DNA of 64,000 nt from positions 36,143,501 through 36,207,500 of the forward strand of contig BSWB01000004.1 in assembly GCA_033239125.1 (NCBI GenBank). Reading direction: 5' to 3'. Source of the DNA: Fagopyrum homotropicum (taxonomy: Eukaryota > Streptophyta > Magnoliopsida > Caryophyllales > Polygonaceae). Within the stretch, counting starts at the first letter, position 1. Each line of letters opens with the position of its first letter. Under the pieces are notes generated by a model. It worked only from the letters and a program-made list of their open reading frames with translations. It had not been told where the DNA came from and searched no databases. The translations under genes and the position numbers were made by a program. Shown piece after piece: positions 58,251 to 64,000 of this stretch.

Positions 58251-61200
58251 GAGAGATTGCCAGATAAAAAGGTGACGCATGATGGATTTTCTAACAAACA
58301 CTCGTTTGAGTTTAAAGGGAAAGCCATTACGCTCAAACCCATGACTACCCTGCAGATTGGAACATTACGACAATAAGAAGGAGAAACGCAAGCAGAAGGA
58401 GAAAGAATCAACTCTCAGAGAAGAAAAATCGGGCAAACCATCGACAAATCGGCCGATTTCTGAAGAAAATCCTCCTGCCCAAGGAAAAATCGACAGATTT
58501 TCCTGTAGCTCATCCGATTTTTCCTCTCTAGGACAACAACGAGCCCTTCTTTCATCAAAAAGGGAGTTTATCGATGATTATCTTCCATTAGATCTTTCTT
58601 TACTAAGTTTATATAAGAGCCTACTAACCTTGAGTGATAATGTGAAGGCAGCTTTGCCTTTAAATATTTTACAAGCCTTAAATGAATTTAAGGACGTATT
58701 TTCCGGATAAGATTCCCGCCGGACTTCCACCATTCCGAGGCATTGAGCATCGGATTGATTTCATTCCTGGATCTTCACTTCCTACTGCGTATAGGATGAG
58801 TCCGCAAGAAAGCCAAGAAATACAAGACCAAGTACAAGACCTTTTGAACAAAGGTTATGTACATGAAAGTTTAAGTCCTTGTGCGGTCCCAGTTCTATTG
58901 GTACCCAAAAAGGACAACACTTGGAGGATGTGTGTGGATTGTCGAGCAGTCAACAACATCACTATCAAGTATAGACACCCCATTCCCCGATTGGATGATA
59001 TGCTAGATGAGTTGAGCGGTTCCACTTTATTTTTGAAGATTGATTTCAAGAGTGGATATCATCAAATCCGAATGAGGGAGGGAGATGAATGGAAGACAAC
59101 ATTCAAGACCAAATTTGGACTTTACGAGTGGTTGGTAATGCCTTTCGGTTTGACTAAAGCTCCTAGTACCTTTATGAGATTAATGAATCATGTCTTACGC
59201 CACTTTATTGAAAAGTGTGTGGTTGTTTACATTGATGACATCCTCATTTATAACAAATCCACTGAGGAGCATGAAGAACACTTAAGGGAAGTACTTGCAA
59301 CTCTTAGATCTGAATCGTTATATGCTAACATTAAGAAATGCGAGTTTAGTACTAATCAAGTTGTTTTCATTGGATTTGTTGTCAGCACAAGAGGACTTCA
59401 GGTGGATAAAGAGAAGATTAAAGCCATTCAATAATGGCCTACACCTACCACCGTCGGACATGTGCGATCTTTCCATGGATTGGCAACATTCTATAGGCGC
59501 TTTGTGAAGGATTTTGGCACCATCGCAGCCCCTCTCATGCAGCTCACGAAGAAGCAAGTACCGTTTGAGTGGGGAGAAGCGCAAGAGAACGCATTTTCGG
59601 AACTAAAGAGGTGACTATCAAATGCACCTCTTCTTACACTTCCGGACTTCACCAAACCCTTTGAAGTAGAATGCGATGCTTCAGGTATTGGTATAGGAGG
59701 CGTACTCATGCAAGAAGGCAAACCTCTAGCCTACTTTAGTGTGAAATTGAAAGGTCCATGTTTGAATTACTCTACTTATGACAAGGAGTTATATGCTTTA
59801 TTTCGAGTTTTCAAAACATGGCAACACTATCTTTGGCCTAATGAATTCATTCTTAGAACTGATCATGAGTCTTTGAAGCATTTTCGAAGTCAAGATAAGT
59901 TGGACCGGAGACATGGGCGATGGATGGAGTTTATCGAGACATTTCCTTATATTATCAAATATAAGAAAGGGAAGGATAATGTCGTAGCGGATGCCCTTTC
60001 TAGGAGGTATACTTTGATCACAACAATGGATTCCAAAGTCTTAGGATTTCATTATATCAAAGAACTTTACGAGGATGATGAAGAATTTGGCGACATCTAC
60101 ACTGGATGCAAAAATCGACCTAGCATCAGAACAATTGACCGATTTTCTGCCCGATTTTTGTCCCAGTCGAGAGATAAGTATTATCTTTTTGAAGGATTTT
60201 TGTTCCATGAGGATAATGTTTGTATTCCTAGATGTTCTCTGAGATTATTATTAGTTGAGAAAGCACATATGGGAGGTTTAATGGGACACTTTGGAAGAGA
60301 TAAGACCTATCACATGCTTCATTCTCACTTCTTTTGGCCTCATATGCTCAAGGATGTTGAACACTTGATTAAGAGATGCCTTGTTTGTCTAAAGGCAAAA
60401 TCAAGACTAAAACCACATGGTTTGTATACTCCTATACCTATTCCTACATCACCTTGGCTTGACATAAGTATGAATTTTGTTGTGGTTGTTGATCATTTTT
60501 CTAAAATGGCTCATTTTATCGCTTGCCATAAAACTGATGATGCATATAATGTAGCTAACTTGTTTTTCAAGGAAGTTGTTAGATTGCATGGAATTCCAAG
60601 AACTATTGTGAGCGATAGAGATGTCAAGTTCCTTAGTTTCTTTTAGAAATCGGTTTGGGGAAAGCTAGGTACAAAGTTGTTGTTTTCAACTTCTAGTCAT
60701 CCTCAAACGGATGGTCAAACAGAGGTAACTAATCGGACTTTGACTACGATCTACGAGCTGTTTTGAAAGATAATTTGAATGTGTGGGAAGATGTATTACC
60801 ACATGTTGAATTTGCTTATAATCGTACCTTGCATTCTTCTACTAACCTAACGCCGTTTGAGTGTGTTTATGGAATGAATCCTTTGACTCCCTTTGATCTT
60901 ATACCGTTGCCGTTAGAGGAGCGAGTAGATTTTGTTGCAGGAAAGCAGGTGAAGTTTATAAAGGAGTTACATGAGAAAACGCGCTCACGGATGGAGCAAA
61001 AAGGGATTTCCGTTGCTTCCAAAGCAAATCGGAATTGCAAGGAGATGTTATTCAAACCTGGAGATCTTGTATGGTTGCATCTCCGGAAGGAGCGATTTCC
61101 AGAAAAGAGGAAGTCTAAGCTATCTCCACGTGGAGACAAACCTTTTAAGGTCAAGAGGAAAGTTGGTGATAATTCTTATGTTTTAGAGCTTCCAGCTGAC

Positions 61201-61303
61201 TATGGTCTAAGTCCATCTTCAACGTTTGTGATTTAAGTCCATACGAGCTTAGAGATGAGCGTAGCAGAGATTCGAGGACGAATCCTTCTCAAGAAGGGGA
61301 GTC
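58251..61303 (+). pseudogene. CRM/Reina-like Pol (protease end, RT, RNase H, integrase)
   Basis: Starts in the protease C-terminus (KKVTHDGFSNKHSFEFKGK), then a linker with AAATCGGCCGATTT-type words. A one-base frameshift near 58701 precedes [61 protein letters not shown] catalytic motif intact (about 59230). Stops at 59432-59434 and 59612-59614. RNase [30 protein letters not shown]. Integrase: [16 protein letters not shown] zinc region; SMNFV where catalytic Asp is expected, plus a small in-frame deletion up to [15 protein letters not shown] at 60644-60646 in a Trp position; [14 protein letters not shown] intact. The tail, PGDLVWLHLRKERFPEKRKS then VTRSKAKAIKK, runs into the LTR as in CRM-type elements. 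Confidence 0.88.
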
Positions 61304-61963
61304 TGATGTGGGACCATCTCCAATACAAGTACCAGTTACACGCTCAAAGGCTAAAGCAATAAAAAAAAGCCAACAATTTCTTCAGATTCAATTATGGATG
61401 GACCGATCACACGGTCAAGAGCTAAAGCAATCCAAGACGAAGTTACGGATCTTCTCATGACATTTACCCTCAAGGAAATGCTCATCACTCTCAGGAGTTC
61501 CTTAGTGACATTGTTGACTGTTATAGAAGAGTCAAGCCACAACCAAGAAGATTCATCAAGCAAGGAATAAGGATAAAAACAAGGAAGAAATTCCAGAGAA
61601 CAAAATCGACCGATTTTCCTGTAGTAAATTAAGTCGATTTCATTTCTTTCACTGGAACGAGTTGCAAGAGATCCGGCCATGATCTTCTATCTTTTGGTAA
61701 TTATATCTTGTAATAATTCTTTAAAGCTCTCAGACTATATTAAGGGATTATTTAGATTCTATTTTTTTAGATTTCTATTTTATATCTTTTAAAAGATATC
61801 TTTTCCTAGATTATCTTTACAAAGGATATATTTTATAGATCATATCTTTTTAGTTTTTCCAAATTTTAGTAGGTTTAGTCTCCCTTATAAATAGCCTTAG
61901 TGGGGGAGATTGTTTAGTAGATTAGATTTGAGATTTCTTCCGCATATTGTGTGAACTTACGGC
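61304..61963 (+). repeat. CRM/Reina-like 3' LTR, cut by the next element
   Basis: TGATGTGGGACC follows the polypurine tract AAGAAGGGGAG (61291-61301). A TATAAATAG box lies near 61888. AAAATCGACCGATTTTCC at 61602-61619. It ends where the minus-strand LTR begins. Confidence 0.7.
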
Positions 61964-64000
61964 TGTAACGACCCGAGTTTTAAGTAACCCAAGACGTCAC
62001 TAGGCTAAGGACCACACAGTGGGTCCCATCAGTTAGCCTGACAACAACTTCACAAATAGGACCTTACAACAAGAAGCACGAAAAATAATGAAAACATCCA
62101 ACCTGTCATTTAGAAAACATTTACATAACAACCGTGCATGCAGTTAGTATGTATATCCCAAAACGACACTTTAAAACATAACACCTGAACAGGTGTCTTA
62201 AAACTTCAGCCTGAAATCAACATGTGTACACAGTTGCACACAATCAACAAAAGACTCGCTTGCAAGCGATTAGTTTCAAAAGTAGTTCAACCAACCCTTG
62301 GGTTAACACTGCCCCGGCTGTCCACATCCTACAGCTGACATCCCTGAAGCGTTCCTATGATCGGCATTACCTAAAAAGATTCGGTTTAAAACTGTTAGCT
62401 ACCGATCATAATCTATCCACGAGAGATTATATCATCACATCACAATACAACAAATATATTCAAATACCATATACCGTGCTCATGAGATGATATCATGCTG
62501 TTATGAATGATGCACGTGAATGCAGTATGAAATTTACAATTTGCGATCCCGGATCAAATCCGGAACCATTGCTCATACGGTTCTGGCTTTGGTGTGAGGT
62601 CACCATTGCACAGATTAGGTTAATTCAGACATTTGCTCTTAGGTCATAGCCAGACTGATCAAGTCTACGGGCCAGGCTTTCTCGTGGTGGGTTATGGTCT
62701 TAACCCCTAACCACATGCAACATTTTGCCATTCATGTTAATGCAAACATTTACCATTTTCATTAGGTGTGCGACCCGAGCCTAAAGTCCATCAGACTCGG
62801 TGTCATTCTTATACAAACGCAAGTGATCCGGGCTTGGCCGAGCTCCGGTATTCACTGCAAAATACTCACTTTACATACTCTTGACCTTTACAAGTCATCA
62901 TCATATCACATGCCTCAAAAGGCTTATCATCTCATACATTATCATGTTTCAGCAAGCTTATCATGTCATTCAATAGCACGCCTCAATAGGCTAACACATG
63001 TTCATTTAACCATTTCTCATAATTATGACATGATAATAATCACAACAACATTAAGCATGCTTTACACATCATAATGTCATTTGCATCATAAACACATTAA
63101 GCATGCTTCACACATAACACATCTCAATGCATATCAACATTCACATTTCAGCACAACAAGGCATTTCAAAACAACAACACATATCAACACAGTGAGATAT
63201 AAATCTCTCAGGCACGGGTTTCTGCAAATCGAAGCTAAATAAGTCCGAAGACTTACCTGGATACGCTCACTGAGCAACTAAGCTATAGTTAGTCTACCGT
63301 CTTCAACACCACCTGTCGAGAAAATCATATTCCTCGTATTAAACTTCTTGCTTCAAACATCAATTAAATTCATTCCTTTGAATTTAATTAGCTTATAGCG
63401 TTTTCTAGATTCCTAATTTAATTAATTAATCTTTAATTAATTAATTAAATTTCACCAGAACAACGTTTTGCCCGCAGGCAGTTTCTGAACCCACCTCATC
63501 AGATCTCATCAAACAAATATCCCATAATCACCATAATAAAGTAACGAGCATAATGGAATTTCCAATTATCCATTTTGACAAGCCTAAGGTCAATTTAGGT
63601 CAAATCGCAATACTGAAAACGAATAAATTCATAACTTATTCGTTACTAACCCGATTGACGATCCGAAAGAAGATTCGGAATCACAACGACGCTGGCTACG
63701 CTCGGACACCTTCAAATCCACCGGAACTTGGACGGCGCCACCATCCAAACAGCTAATATGCTCGACCAGCCCTTTATGTGCTCGGAAAAACACAAACTCG
63801 ATACCGATATGAAGAGGATGAAGAGAGGAATCCGAAAACTCAAACGGATTTGAAATCGGATTAGAAACGGAGAGTAGATCTGAGTTTGAAGGTTGAGAGA
63901 AATCAGAGCTTTTACGAGGAATTGTGAAAGGAAATGAATTAATAAATGAATTTCCGCTATTTATAGCGAAGACGATAATTATCCTTTAGCAAAGTCGATA
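61964..64000 (-). repeat. Tekay-related LTR in minus orientation (runs off the window)
   Basis: Begins TGTAACGACCCGAG and reads as the reverse complement of the 6957-9012 LTR type: AACTTCACAAATAGGACC near 62050 mirrors the block near 8915, and 63600-63660 (ACGAATAAATTCATAACTTA then TTCGTTACTAACCCGAT) mirrors 7805-7850. It is a diverged relative, not the same copy. Open frames in it are chance. Confidence 0.8.

Noticed and set aside
62224..63074. Open frames near the right end
   Set aside because: They lie in a minus-strand LTR and show no domain or conservation in the related LTRs.
1..64000. CRISPR arrays, rRNA or tRNA genes, prokaryotic operons
   Set aside because: None seen; repeats found are LTRs, inverted repeats or microsatellites of a plant genome.

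Overview
The window is nuclear DNA of a flowering plant, most likely a eudicot. It shows GT-AG introns, dense Ty3/gypsy LTR retrotransposons of plant-only lineages (Tekay/Del-type chromovirus, Athila, CRM/Reina-like), a Mutator-like element, a Helitron end and a MITE. I see no bacterial operons, CRISPR, rRNA or tRNA. Only one host gene looks intact: a 12-exon minus-end kinesin (kinesin-14, KIN14S-like) at 29.1-33.0 kb.

Layout: 1-9012 is a Tekay-type chromovirus pair (the pol end of one copy, a shared truncated LTR, a second gag-pol and a full 2.06 kb LTR). 9013-12289 is an old degenerate retroelement stretch. 12290-27010 is one composite minus-strand LTR element bounded by the same 5-bp target duplication (GTGTT). 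It holds four LTRs and three short internal domains, and is interrupted by a Tekay-like LTR remnant (about 14.7-15.55 kb) and by a 7.2 kb Athila (16832-24058, target duplication GCCGC, empty site visible at 13198). 27011-28280 is plain intergenic DNA; 28281-28496 is a Mutator-type MITE with a 9-bp duplication. The kinesin gene follows, with three imperfect mitosis-specific (MSA-like) motifs just upstream.

33.38-45.84 kb is a second Athila (truncated 5' LTR, tRNA-Asp-type primer site, broken gag, protease and pol, an Athila ORF-1-like downstream gene, full 3' LTR). 45.84-46.53 kb is another Athila-like LTR fragment. At 46531 there is a Helitron-type 3' end on the minus strand, and the next 6 kb carries pieces of unrelated host genes: LNK2 (minus, with correct splice phases), translin (plus), a MORF RNA-editing factor (minus) and two unidentified pieces. 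53.03-53.85 kb is an Athila-type LTR remnant. 54.0-56.39 kb is a truncated Mutator-like element with a GRF zinc-finger/membrane-anchor gene facing a decayed MuDR transposase. 56.4-61.96 kb is a CRM/Reina-like element whose gag segment is inverted relative to pol, and the window ends in a minus-strand Tekay-like LTR (61964-64000).

Almost all element genes are dead. Where close copies allow comparison, most of the lesions are C-to-T or G-to-A, as expected for methylated, silenced DNA. The kinesin gene is an island between transposons; the gene fragments at 46.5-52.3 kb are best read as transduplicated material, not working genes.
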